Below, piece by piece: positions 37,054-45,406 of a DNA stretch of 64,000 nt. Origin of the DNA: Polyangiaceae bacterium (lineage in GTDB: Bacteria > Myxococcota_A > Polyangia > Polyangiales > Polyangiaceae); the NCBI GenBank assembly GCA_016715885.1, contig JADJXL010000020.1, positions 186,001 to 250,000 on the forward strand, read 5' to 3'. Numbering within the stretch: the stretch's first letter is position 1; every line of letters begins with the position of its first letter. Both the position numbers and the translations under genes were made by a program. The notes under the pieces were generated by a model that did not search any database, had not been told where the DNA came from, and saw only the letters and a program-made list of their open reading frames with translations.

Positions 37054-37512
37054 TTCGTTTGGAATCAAAGAATAGGCCACGAGAGTACGGCTGCGTCATC
37101 GCTGGCGAAGCAGGGCCGCACTCCCTACGCCACATCGACGTGAAGCGCTCCGCGTCTTCGATAACGGGCATCCACACGAGAGTGCCCGTCGTTTTGCCTG
37201 CTCGATCCGCAAAACCGCAGCCATGTGGATCCGCTTCCGTGGTGTACACGAAGCGATCTCCGCACGCAAGTTATGCATCCCAAGTGCATCTTCTTCGTCT
37301 TACCCTATTCATCAGCGCAAATTCGCCAAGAAAAACGCACGCTGGCGATGGCATACGGCTTGCGAACGCTATTTGGAACGAAAAAAGTGAGCAGCGTCGT
37401 CTTCGAGGTTCGATGCAGTGGAAATTGGCGCATGCTAATTTGGCGTCGCACCGAAACGAGCAAATCCGAGGCTTGTACGAACCTTGCCTAAGCCCCACAT
37501 CCATTTAGTAGC
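37054..37512. other. Intergenic stretch with no supported gene
   Basis: 459 nt. Six-frame reading gives only short ORFs without codon character. One on the minus strand (37022-37249) has PHGCGFADRAGKTTGTLVW, which looks protein-like but overlaps the radical-SAM gene end; it may be debris. Base composition is slightly less GC-rich than around it. No clear terminator hairpin after the operon. Confidence 0.4.
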
Positions 37513-38412
37513 GTGCATGAGGAATTTGCACGCAAAACATCGAATAGCGCGCTACCTCGAAAAGGCATCAAACACCGTGCACAGGACGATGGGGCATCAA
37601 TTTGCGTGCACGAGGGAGCATCAGATAGCGTGGAGATGCTGAGGCGGTGCAGGGGGAGAATGGGCGATGCTCTTCAACCTGTCGATTTGGGTTCTGGCAA
37701 CATGGGAGCCGCGATCGCTGCCGGAACTGCTCATACATGTGCCCTATTCAACGGCGGAACCATCAAGTGCTGGGGAGACAATCACAAGGGACAGCTTGGA
37801 CTTGGGGACAAGCTGTCTCGCGGATACGAAGCGGGGCAGATGGGGCACAACTTGAAGTTTGTCGACCTTGGAACTGGCCACACGGCTGCGGAGATATCGC
37901 TCGGGTACAAGCACACTTGCGCTCGCCTGGTCGAAAATACAGTCAGATGCTGGGGGGAGAATGTCCGGGGGCAAGTCGGTAACGGTATTTCGGAGAATTG
38001 GGGGGACACACCGGGTGAGATGGGAGATGCTTTACCCGTGAACTTGGGTACAAACCTGGTGGCGACGCAAATCAGCGCAGGTGCGTTCCATACGTGTGCA
38101 TTGTTAGGCAATGGGCGGGTGAAATGCTGGGGAAACGGGCAAACCCTCGGGCTTGGCAGTGTGGCGGATCGCGGTTCGCAATCAGGGGAGATGGGCGACT
38201 CACTTCCGCTTGTCGAGCTTGGTGCGTCCGCGACAGCGGTTTCAGCCGGAGCAGTTCACACCTGTGCCATACTCGTGAACGGCAGCGTCAAATGCTGGGG
38301 GAATAATGATAACGGCCAACTCGGCCTCGGTGACACGAATACTCGCGGCGACGAACCTGGCGAAATGGGCGACAACCTCCCCGCGGTTAAACTCTTTTCG
38401 GATGTTTGGTAA
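37513..38412 (+). CDS. RCC1-repeat protein, 5'-truncated
   Basis: Four RCC1-type units with the core HTCALxxGxVKCWGxNxxGQLGLGD occur from residue 66 to the end, separated by EMGDxLP spacers. Secreted myxobacterial RCC1 proteins usually have a signal peptide and more repeats. Here the first 50 residues from the GTG at 37513 are unrelated and lack a signal peptide, and the homology starts in mid-repeat (MGDALQPVDLG). This suggests loss of the 5' half. The C-terminus VKLFSDVW looks natural. A 26-nt convergent overlap with the XRE gene exists. Confidence 0.6.
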   Translation: MHEEFARKTSNSALPRKGIKHRAQDDGASICVHEGASDSVEMLRRCRGRMGDALQPVDLGSGNMGAAIAAGTAHTCALFNGGTIKCWGDNHKGQLGLGDKLSRGYEAGQMGHNLKFVDLGTGHTAAEISLGYKHTCARLVENTVRCWGENVRGQVGNGISENWGDTPGEMGDALPVNLGTNLVATQISAGAFHTCALLGNGRVKCWGNGQTLGLGSVADRGSQSGEMGDSLPLVELGASATAVSAGAVHTCAILVNGSVKCWGNNDNGQLGLGDTNTRGDEPGEMGDNLPAVKLFSDVW

Positions 38413-38803
38413 ACGAAACTCCAGAATCTCGAAAGCTCCGAGGTCGACACGGCGCTTGGGGCTTGTTACGAGCGTGGGTCGCAAGCGCCCAAGACACGCG
38501 TTCAGTTTCCGCGAGCGGCCTTACCTTGATCATGATTGTCCGGACGCAATCGGGATGCTTGCGCAGCAGCTCGACGATCTGTCCCATATCGTCGTTTTCG
38601 GTGTCGTAATTCAATAGATCGAGCGGCTCGACTCCGAGCGCCTTTGCAATGGCCCGAAGCGTCTTGGTATTCGTTGCCACTTGCCCCAGCTCGATGGCCA
38701 TGACGTGGAGCGGATGCACACCCGCCTGCTTACCGAAATCGCGCAACGATACTCCTTGCTCCATGCGCAATTTACGGATCCTCATGCGCAATCGAACGAC
38801 CAC
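38387..38803 (-). CDS. XRE-family transcriptional regulator
   Basis: A 138-aa DNA-binding protein. Residues 7-62 form a Cro/C1-type helix-turn-helix: IRKLRMEQGVSLRDFG, then QAGVHPLHVMAIELGQ, ending LRAIAKALGVEPLDLL. The C-terminal part is linker-like. GTG 38803 is used; ATG 38785 would lose six residues and keeps the whole domain. It lies alone between the RCC1 gene and a divergent lipoprotein pair, so its operator could be the 110-nt gap at 38804-38913. Confidence 0.8.
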   Translation of the reverse strand: MVVRLRMRIRKLRMEQGVSLRDFGKQAGVHPLHVMAIELGQVATNTKTLRAIAKALGVEPLDLLNYDTENDDMGQIVELLRKHPDCVRTIMIKVRPLAETERVSWALATHARNKPQAPCRPRSFRDSGVSFTKHPKRV

Positions 38804-38913
38804 CTAGGTGGGCGGCCAGCGCGGTGTTCAGCTCTCACCGGAACGTGTCGACAGCATGGAAGTTTGCATCAGGACTCCGTGCGCGCTTTACTGGCGAATC
38901 TAGGTACGGGTCG

Positions 38914-39156
38914 ATGAACGTCGTGAAATTTGTGGTGCTTGCTCTGTTCGGGAGTGCTCTTGCTGGTTGCATTCCCGATGACGACAACTCCCTCGAGGCT
39001 AGGTGCGGCAGGCGCAGGGATGCGTGCGTAAACAGTTGCTACAAGGCTGGCCAAGGCTCCGCGTGTCGCGAGTGTTGCAGTAGCGCCGGCTTTGCCTGCA
39101 AGAAGGAGGAAAGCTTCAGCTTCTATTCGTGCCCGGACAAGGACGACCCACGATGA
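38914..39156 (+). CDS. Small Cys-rich lipoprotein (tandem copy 1)
   Basis: An 80-aa lipoprotein: MNVVKFVVLALFGSALAGC with the lipid-anchor Cys at residue 19. The mature part has the pattern C-x6-C-x3-C-x8-C-x2-CC-x5-C, with CVNSCYKAGQGSACRECC. ATG 38914 is favoured by the clean signal peptide. ATGA overlap with the next gene, which shares the pattern. Function unknown; a small disulphide-bonded extracellular protein. Confidence 0.7.
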   Translation: MNVVKFVVLALFGSALAGCIPDDDNSLEARCGRRRDACVNSCYKAGQGSACRECCSSAGFACKKEESFSFYSCPDKDDPR

Positions 39157-39422
39157 AGCCCCGAGCCCTCTTCGCGTTTGGTCTCCTTTTCGCCCTGCGC
39201 CCAGGATGTGGGCCATTCAAACCGGAGAAATCGGAGAAGCGGGAGGCAACTGAGGTTCCCAAACACTGCTTAACCGCGACCAGCTCATGCGACGATGGCT
39301 GCTACAAGCGGCAAGAGGGCCAATTATGCACCTCGTGCTGCTTCGAGCATCTCATTCTTTGTGGCGAGGGCAAACCCTACGACTTCAAGACGTGTGACAC
39401 CATCGAGCGGGAGACGCGATGA
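39153..39422 (+). CDS. Small Cys-rich lipoprotein (tandem copy 2)
   Basis: An 89-aa paralogue of the previous gene. The signal peptide is weaker: FALRPGC with Cys at residue 19. The mature part repeats the Cys pattern (CDDGCYKRQEGQLCTSCC). It starts in the stop of copy 1. The identical C-x3-CYKxxxGxxCxxCC core argues for duplication. Confidence 0.7.
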   Translation: MKPRALFAFGLLFALRPGCGPFKPEKSEKREATEVPKHCLTATSSCDDGCYKRQEGQLCTSCCFEHLILCGEGKPYDFKTCDTIERETR

Positions 39423-39692
39423 TGGTGATCCACACACCGAATGCCGTCCTCAGCGAGCATCGGCGCGGCCCAGCCACGTCGTTCGATGCGCTTCGCAGTC
39501 ACGAAAAAAATATTGACGCCGCTCTGAAGCTGTGATCGGGGGCTCGCATCGACGTGCACCCGCCATCCACGCGGCGCAGGATCGCTTGCGACAGGACCGT
39601 CGCGGACGACAAAGGGCACAACGCCGTTCGAAACGAAAGAGGGCAAGCGCTACCGGATCACCGGAGAGCTTGCCCTCGCATCGATGGTTGAC

Positions 39693-39770
39693 TGGCGTCC
39701 CCAGGGGGATTCGAACCCCCGTAGCAGCCGTGAAAGGGCTGAGTCCTGGGCCGGGCTAGACGATGGGGAC
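39693..39770 (-). tRNA. tRNA-Glu (UUC), CCA encoded
   Basis: On the minus strand: acceptor arm GTCCCCA paired with TGGGGAC, D-arm starting GTCTAG, anticodon stem CAGCC/GGCTG around loop CTTTCAC (anticodon TTC), and T-loop GTTCGAATC. CCA follows the discriminator G directly at 39693-39695. Confidence 0.95.
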
Positions 39771-39936
39771 GGGCGCCTTGTCGGACGGGCGCGGAAACTA
39801 CACGCACCATCGACCTTGTGCAAGCTTTTTTTAAACTATTTTTCGTGGGCAAGCTTGCACCTGCTCACAATCCCGTCGGCTCGCTTCTCCCAGCGCAAAA
39901 CGCCGGCCCACAACCCGCCGTTCGAGTCACCGATCC

Positions 39937-40665
39937 TCACTCAACCTTCGGCGTCGCGTTACACCGAGCTGCCTCGGCACGCAGGCGCACCATTTCAGCT
40001 CGCATCGCCAAAAGCTCCCGCTCGAGCGTCTCCAGGCGCTTGTCCTGAACCTGCACCGCCGCAATGGCCATGCTCGTGTACCCATACAAATCCACACGCT
40101 CGCCACTCTCCGCAACCGCAATGCTCTCCGGCATGTCGTCAATCAAAAATCCCACATGCCGCCGAGACGCCTCACCTTCGCCCTTGTAATGCCAACTCGA
40201 TAACCGCATCGTCTTCGCCTCGTCCGCAATCGACGCGATCTCCGCATCCGACAAGTATTCGACGTTTTTCTTGTAACTCACGCGCGAAATCGGACACCCT
40301 CCAGGGCTCTCCTTCGGATCGCTCGTCGCGCAAATCAAAAGCTCACCGCACGAGCTGTTCGATGGCCAGCACGTCGCTCCAGCCGTCGTACACGATGCGC
40401 CTACCATTTCAGTCGTGCACGGCATGACCCCAGCCGGAGGCATCGCTCCACCATCCGGCGGCTCCATGCACACGGGATCCCCACACGTCGTGTACCATTG
40501 CAATGCACCGCCTCCACTCCCAGCACTGCCAGCATTCCCCGCACTCCCAGCACTGCCGCCAGATCCTCCGCTGCTGCCTCCATCGACATTCGTTTCGCAT
40601 CCGACGCCCACCGTAATGGTGAAACCCCCAAGCAAAGCCATTCCCGCCCAAAGTCGCTTCCGCAT
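39937..40665 (-). CDS. Lipoprotein with S74 chaperone-like C-terminus
   Basis: A 242-aa lipoprotein. GAGGAG precedes ATG 40665 by about 7 nt, and the signal ends VGVGC (Cys about residue 23). A Gly/Ser repeat linker (GGSAGSAGNAGSAG) follows, then a Cys-rich stretch. Residues about 130-230 (YKKNVEYLSDAEIASI, RRHVGFLIDDMPESIAVAESGERVDLYGYTSMAIAAVQ) match the intramolecular chaperone (peptidase S74) domain that ends phage tail fibres. A coiled coil ends the protein. Such domains self-cleave in phage proteins; the Ser/Lys dyad is not certain here. Confidence 0.72.
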   Translation of the reverse strand: MRKRLWAGMALLGGFTITVGVGCETNVDGGSSGGSGGSAGSAGNAGSAGSGGGALQWYTTCGDPVCMEPPDGGAMPPAGVMPCTTEMVGASCTTAGATCWPSNSSCGELLICATSDPKESPGGCPISRVSYKKNVEYLSDAEIASIADEAKTMRLSSWHYKGEGEASRRHVGFLIDDMPESIAVAESGERVDLYGYTSMAIAAVQVQDKRLETLERELLAMRAEMVRLRAEAARCNATPKVE

Positions 40666-40848
40666 GTTACGTCTCCTCATTGCCATCACGAGACTTCCTC
40701 GTCAGCCATGCTCTCGCAAACCACGACAGCCACCAACATGTCCAACTTACCCGCTTCCGCTCGATGCGAATACTGACATTACGTTCAGCTCTTCCGATTC
40801 ATATTACCCTCGCCCGATTCGCCTTCTCGATGCTATCGTTCCCACCCG

Positions 40849-41343
40849 ATGGCCAATACGCGCGACTGCCCCTGCTGCTCCGGCTTGCCCTACACGAATT
40901 GCTGCGCTCCATTTCATCGCGGCGAACGCGAAGCGCCCACACCGAAGGCGCTCATGCGATCGAGGTTCGCGGCGTATGCAAATAAACTCGCACCTTATCT
41001 CTACCGCACGATTCATGCCGAACACGAAGACAAGAAACGCCCGGAAGCCGAAGTCATGCGAGAAATACGTGACGCAGCGTCAACTCTGCGCTTCATGCGC
41101 CTCGGCGTGCTCGATGAACAAGATGCCGATCAGCACGGCATTGCTCGTGTGCTGTTTTTCGCCCGAGTATTCGAGAAGGGCCAAAATCGCTCGTTCATTG
41201 AATTGAGCGACTTCCGGCACGACGGCACGGGCTGGCGATATCTGCGCGGGACACAAGCCGCCGCCTCACGAGTGACAAACCCAGAAGAGCTCGATATCCC
41301 CAAGTTCAATGCACTGCTCGATTCGCTCGGCACCTCGAACTAA
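40849..41343 (+). CDS. YchJ family (UPF0225) protein
   Basis: A 164-aa YchJ-like protein. The N-terminal SEC-C-like Cys cluster has C7, C9, C10, C18 and C19 (DCPCCSGLPYTNCC), followed by the family motifs PTPKALMRSRFAAYA and TLRFMRLGVLD and the FIELSDF and GTGWRYLRG strands. Normal length for YchJ. Cytoplasmic; the role is unsettled. It is divergent from the S74 lipoprotein. Confidence 0.88.
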   Translation: MANTRDCPCCSGLPYTNCCAPFHRGEREAPTPKALMRSRFAAYANKLAPYLYRTIHAEHEDKKRPEAEVMREIRDAASTLRFMRLGVLDEQDADQHGIARVLFFARVFEKGQNRSFIELSDFRHDGTGWRYLRGTQAAASRVTNPEELDIPKFNALLDSLGTSN

Positions 41344-41464
41344 ACACCTGTTTACGCTCGCACGCCCGTGCGCCCGAACGAACGACCGCCAGCACAGACG
41401 ACTCGAGAAAATTTTTCCAACTACCATTGGACGAATTTCCGCCCTTCAGTAGAGTTGCCCCTAC

Positions 41465-42370
41465 ATGAACCCCGCAACCCTCGAGCGACTTGCGAGCATC
41501 CTGAAGCGCGAAGTCGGCGCGCTGCACGTGGATATCGTTCCCGCAACCGACGTGCCCGACGACGACGCAACGCTCAGTTGGGACCTCGGTCGTGGCCGGA
41601 AATTGCGGTTGACATTTCCCACACCACCGACCGACCTATCGGAAAAACAAGACCGCCTCGCCACAGTCGTCGAATCATTCGCCGATTTGTTTGCAGACGC
41701 TGCATCCGAAATCCCTCGCATCCGCCCCGAACCCAACAAAACGCTCGAATCCGAGCTCAATGCCCTGGCCGGAAGAGCCGGCGCATTGTCCGCCGTCGTC
41801 ATCGATGCAGCTTCGCCCATCGTTTGGGGCGCGTCAGAAGCGCCAACGTCCGACGATACCGCGACGGACGCACGCGTCGCCCAAGCATTCGCTCGCGCCC
41901 AGGAAATCGGAATCGTGTGGCGCGAGCTTCTCGCTCGACCCAGCAAAGAGCTCGCTGCAACCGAAAACGCAAAGCCGGCTGAAACGGGCCGAATCCTTCG
42001 CCTCGTCCCGCCCGTCGACGCGCTGGCCGGCCTTGCCGTAGACGAGCGAGAAATCATCGCCCGACGCGCCGAACTCACAATGAACGCCATTGCTCGAGTC
42101 CGCGCGAATCCCATTGTTGCCGAGCTTCACTGCGGTCAGCACCTGCACGAAGCGATCCTCGAAGACAAATTGGGCTACCTGGCTCGCTCGTTTGCTACGA
42201 TTTACGTTCTGATATTGGTTTTTCCGGGCCACTTCGACGAGCTGGGAGCAGAACGCGCCGTCACGCGCGCTCTGCCCATCATCGAGCGCTTGGTGGTCGC
42301 ATTACCACCCGACGACACGCCCACGGATCGCAAAGGTACCGTCGTCGCGCTCCGCCCTCGCCGCAAGTAA
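41465..42370 (+). CDS. Conserved protein, possible roadblock/LC7-like fold
   Basis: A 301-aa cytoplasmic protein. Segments GRAGALSAVVIDAASPIVWG and YLARSFATIYVLILVFPGHFDELGAERAV look like the central strand/helix elements of two roadblock/LC7-type halves, as in MglB-like regulators. The assignment is weak. ATG 41465 starts the clear coding stretch. It converges on the TPR lipoprotein with a 4-nt gap. Confidence 0.6.
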   Translation: MNPATLERLASILKREVGALHVDIVPATDVPDDDATLSWDLGRGRKLRLTFPTPPTDLSEKQDRLATVVESFADLFADAASEIPRIRPEPNKTLESELNALAGRAGALSAVVIDAASPIVWGASEAPTSDDTATDARVAQAFARAQEIGIVWRELLARPSKELAATENAKPAETGRILRLVPPVDALAGLAVDEREIIARRAELTMNAIARVRANPIVAELHCGQHLHEAILEDKLGYLARSFATIYVLILVFPGHFDELGAERAVTRALPIIERLVVALPPDDTPTDRKGTVVALRPRRK

Positions 42371-42374
42371 ACTG

Positions 42375-43652
42375 CTAAAGCGAATGCGTTTTCGCGAGCG
42401 CCTGCACATCGGCCGGTGGCTTGCCTGACGCCACCGTCACCTCGACCTTTCCGTCGAGTAGCTTTACATCGAGCGACCACGACGATTTGACGGGCAAACC
42501 TTTCGTCATGAGCCCTCGAGTCACATCGTCCGGGGTAAACCCTTCAATTCCCATGCGATCCCGCACGTACGACATTGAGGTCGTCAAATGCAGCGGACAC
42601 TTCCACGTTTTCGTCTCTCCCGCAGGCGGCACGCACAAAGTCACGAGTTTGCTCGTTTCTTCCTCGTATTCGTCGATTCCCATATCACTGTCGTGTCGAT
42701 TCCGCGTCCCTTCGATCCACAGGACCTTCGTTTTGCCTGCGGATTTTTCCACAATCGGTTCAAGAGTAAATTCCTCGTAGATTCCGAATGCTCCGGGATT
42801 GTACGCCCATCCAACCTTGGCCACGGGAACGAAACCTTGTTCATTCCGCGCCACGGCGTAGGTGTACGTCTCCATCAAGGTCGTTGCGACCTCGATGAAG
42901 GCCAAATCGTCTCGCTCGACCTTCACGTCTTTCAAAGATTCGCACGTTCGAGGCGCCGTGTCGTCGGCTTGCGGCTTCGTCATGCACGCACAAACGTCCG
43001 CGACCGTTTTTGCAGGGGTTTGGCACGGCAAAGGTTCCACGGCGGTCTTTACGGCAACCGCCGAACCGGACCTCTTGGCAACCTCGGCAAGCCGCTTCTC
43101 GACGGTTTCATTGGGTCGCAATTCGAGCGAAATTCGATACTGCTCGACAGCCGTCTTGTCGTCCTTTTTCTCTTCCGCAATACGCCCCAAGTTGTAATGA
43201 GCCATTCCCTTGAGCTTGGGGCTCGTCGTACGAGCCAATGCTTCTTCGGTGGACTTCTTTGCGCGATCGAGCTCCCCAGCTTTGAACGCCGCCCAGCCCA
43301 AATCGAGCAGCGCTGGAGCATCCCCCGGCACGGCCTCCAATGCTTTCTCGAATTCTTTGATCGCTTCGGGAAAAGTGGATTTTGATGCGAGCCGCCGCCC
43401 CTCGGCGAGATGCTTTCGATACGCCGTCATCTTCATTGGATTCGGCGCTTCACGCGTCTTCGGCCTCTTTTTCTTCGGAAGCGTGGACGACGCCTTCGCC
43501 GAAGCGCTCGGAGGCGGCGCCGCACTCACTGCTGCCGGCAGTGCGGATACCGGCGGAAGCGCTCCCGCTGTGGACCCCGGCGCATCCTCACGACACCCTG
43601 CCAATACGAAAGTCGCCGCAACTGCTACCCAAATCTTCGTAACCGCTTGCAT
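42375..43652 (-). CDS. TPR lipoprotein
   Basis: A 425-aa lipoprotein: MQAVTKIWVAVAATFVLAGC with Cys about residue 20. A Pro/Ala/Lys linker is followed by two or three tetratricopeptide repeats (FPEAIKEFEKALEAVPGD, AHYNLGRIAEEKK). The C-terminal 200 residues are Cys-containing beta-rich. ATG 43652 is chosen by the signal peptide; 53 upstream residues in frame look non-coding. Probably a periplasmic or outer-membrane scaffold. Confidence 0.8.
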   Translation of the reverse strand: MQAVTKIWVAVAATFVLAGCREDAPGSTAGALPPVSALPAAVSAAPPPSASAKASSTLPKKKRPKTREAPNPMKMTAYRKHLAEGRRLASKSTFPEAIKEFEKALEAVPGDAPALLDLGWAAFKAGELDRAKKSTEEALARTTSPKLKGMAHYNLGRIAEEKKDDKTAVEQYRISLELRPNETVEKRLAEVAKRSGSAVAVKTAVEPLPCQTPAKTVADVCACMTKPQADDTAPRTCESLKDVKVERDDLAFIEVATTLMETYTYAVARNEQGFVPVAKVGWAYNPGAFGIYEEFTLEPIVEKSAGKTKVLWIEGTRNRHDSDMGIDEYEEETSKLVTLCVPPAGETKTWKCPLHLTTSMSYVRDRMGIEGFTPDDVTRGLMTKGLPVKSSWSLDVKLLDGKVEVTVASGKPPADVQALAKTHSL

Positions 43653-43756
43653 CACGTGCAAGTAACTCCAAAAACCGCTCGACGTCAAGAGCATTTTGTC
43701 GACACCGGGCGCCCGCACCGAGTATCCTGACAAGAAGATTTTGCCCCGGAGCCACC

Positions 43757-45355
43757 ATGCATCTACGACATGTGCCGACGCGCGCGCTGATTTCTTGCTT
43801 CGTTTTCGCAAGTATCATTCAATCCTCGTCCGTTGCGATCGCGACGAGCGGCGTTTCCGTTGAAACCGTCGCATACCTCGATGGAAGTCGGCAGATGACC
43901 GTCATGCGGCACGGAAACGCATCGCTCGATGCGCGCGGCAGAAAGCTCTGGCCCGTGCGAATCGTTGCAAACGGCAATACAATCGATAGCTTCGTCGACC
44001 ACAAAGCCATCGTGCGCATCGACCCTGCAAAGCTATCCGAGCTCGAGCATGCGCATTTACGCGTCGTCGAGAACCTCATGCCATCCATCGGCATTTATTC
44101 AGTCGAATCCACGGATGCAGAAGACGGCCTCGATATTGCAGTTCGTTTGGCCAAACCCCAAGCGCGACCAGGCGCCATTCTCGAGATCATCCCGAATCTG
44201 CACTTGCGCCTCGAAAGACACGCCGAGCCATTCGTCCCGGATGATCCGCGTTTCTTGGGGCAATGGTACTTCGACGAAAAACGTCTGCAAATGTCCGAGG
44301 TTTGGGCCATTTCCCAAGGCGATCCGAAGACCACTGTCGTCGTCATCGATTCCGGCTGCGATCTCACGCATCCCGACCTCGTGGACAAACTCGACCCGGG
44401 ACTCGACGTGATCGACGACGATACCGATCCCAGCTACGACCCCGCATTTTCAGGCGCCGAACACGGAACCGCTTGCGCAGGGCTCATCGGCGCTTCGACC
44501 AACAACGGAATCGGCATTGCAGGTGCGTGTCCATCATGCCGAATACGGTGCGTCCGAATGCTCACCGATGTCGCCGTATCGCTCGACGCGCACGTCAAAG
44601 CATTCAACTTTGCCCTCGAAACGAATGCTGCCGTCGTTTCGAATAGCTGGGGGTTTGCCGATCCAATGCCCGTGCCGACCATCTTACGTGATGCCATCAA
44701 CAACGTATTCGACAACGGCCGCGGCGGCAAGGGTGCCCTCGTGCTGTTTGCCGCCGGAAACGACAATCGCGAAGTCGGCTCGAACGAGCTCACCGCGGTT
44801 CGTGGCGTCACTTCCATTGGCGCCATCAATCATTTTTTTGACAAGACATTCTTTACGAACTACGGTCCATCACTCGATATCGTCGCTCCCGTCGGCACGT
44901 TGACGACCGATATCGTCGGCGCAGGCGGCCTCGACCCGACCGATTACACCGTGAATTTCGGCGGCACGTCGTCCGCATGTCCCGTTGCCGCAGGCGCTGC
45001 AGCTCTCGTCATGAGCGCCGCCCCCGAGAAAACGTCCGCTGAAGTGCTCGACCTGCTCATCAAAACCGCGCGCCCCGCTCCTTACGCGTCCCCCCATGAA
45101 AACGGCCACGATCCGATTTTTGGTTACGGTATCGTCAATCCGCTTGCTGCATTGAAGGAAGCCCTCGGTATCGTCGACGAAATGCCCGACGCGGGTCCGG
45201 ACGCGTCGCCGCCACCTACGACGAGCGACGATGTCCAAAGCTCGTGCTCGTGTCGAGAAGGTTCTTCGAATCATACCCCCAAATCGATATTGATCGTCGT
45301 CCTTCTCACGGGGGCAGGAATATGGGCGCGGAGCCGAAGCCGACACACGCAGTAG
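43757..45355 (+). CDS. Secreted subtilisin-like serine protease with MYXO-CTERM
   Basis: A 532-aa S8 peptidase. After a signal peptide and propeptide the triad is complete: D198 in VVVIDSGCDL, H236 in EHGTACAGLIG, S405 in GGTSSACPVAAG. The end is Pro/Asp-rich, then SCSCR, a hydrophobic helix and ARSRSR, a MYXO-CTERM signal. It should be cell-surface or released. ATG 43757 gives the signal peptide. Divergent from the TPR lipoprotein. Confidence 0.92.
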   Translation: MHLRHVPTRALISCFVFASIIQSSSVAIATSGVSVETVAYLDGSRQMTVMRHGNASLDARGRKLWPVRIVANGNTIDSFVDHKAIVRIDPAKLSELEHAHLRVVENLMPSIGIYSVESTDAEDGLDIAVRLAKPQARPGAILEIIPNLHLRLERHAEPFVPDDPRFLGQWYFDEKRLQMSEVWAISQGDPKTTVVVIDSGCDLTHPDLVDKLDPGLDVIDDDTDPSYDPAFSGAEHGTACAGLIGASTNNGIGIAGACPSCRIRCVRMLTDVAVSLDAHVKAFNFALETNAAVVSNSWGFADPMPVPTILRDAINNVFDNGRGGKGALVLFAAGNDNREVGSNELTAVRGVTSIGAINHFFDKTFFTNYGPSLDIVAPVGTLTTDIVGAGGLDPTDYTVNFGGTSSACPVAAGAAALVMSAAPEKTSAEVLDLLIKTARPAPYASPHENGHDPIFGYGIVNPLAALKEALGIVDEMPDAGPDASPPPTTSDDVQSSCSCREGSSNHTPKSILIVVLLTGAGIWARSRSRHTQ

Positions 45356-45406
45356 CTATGGCACACTCAATAACTCAATATGCCCATCGTCGACGCCAAG
45401 CGTACG

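Noticed and set aside
37022..37249. Minus-strand ORF with PHGCGFADRAGK
   Set aside because: Overlaps the end of the radical-SAM gene and has no start context; at most debris.
39937..40665. S74-like domain as evidence of a prophage
   Set aside because: No tail, capsid or integrase gene nearby, and the protein has a lipoprotein signal.
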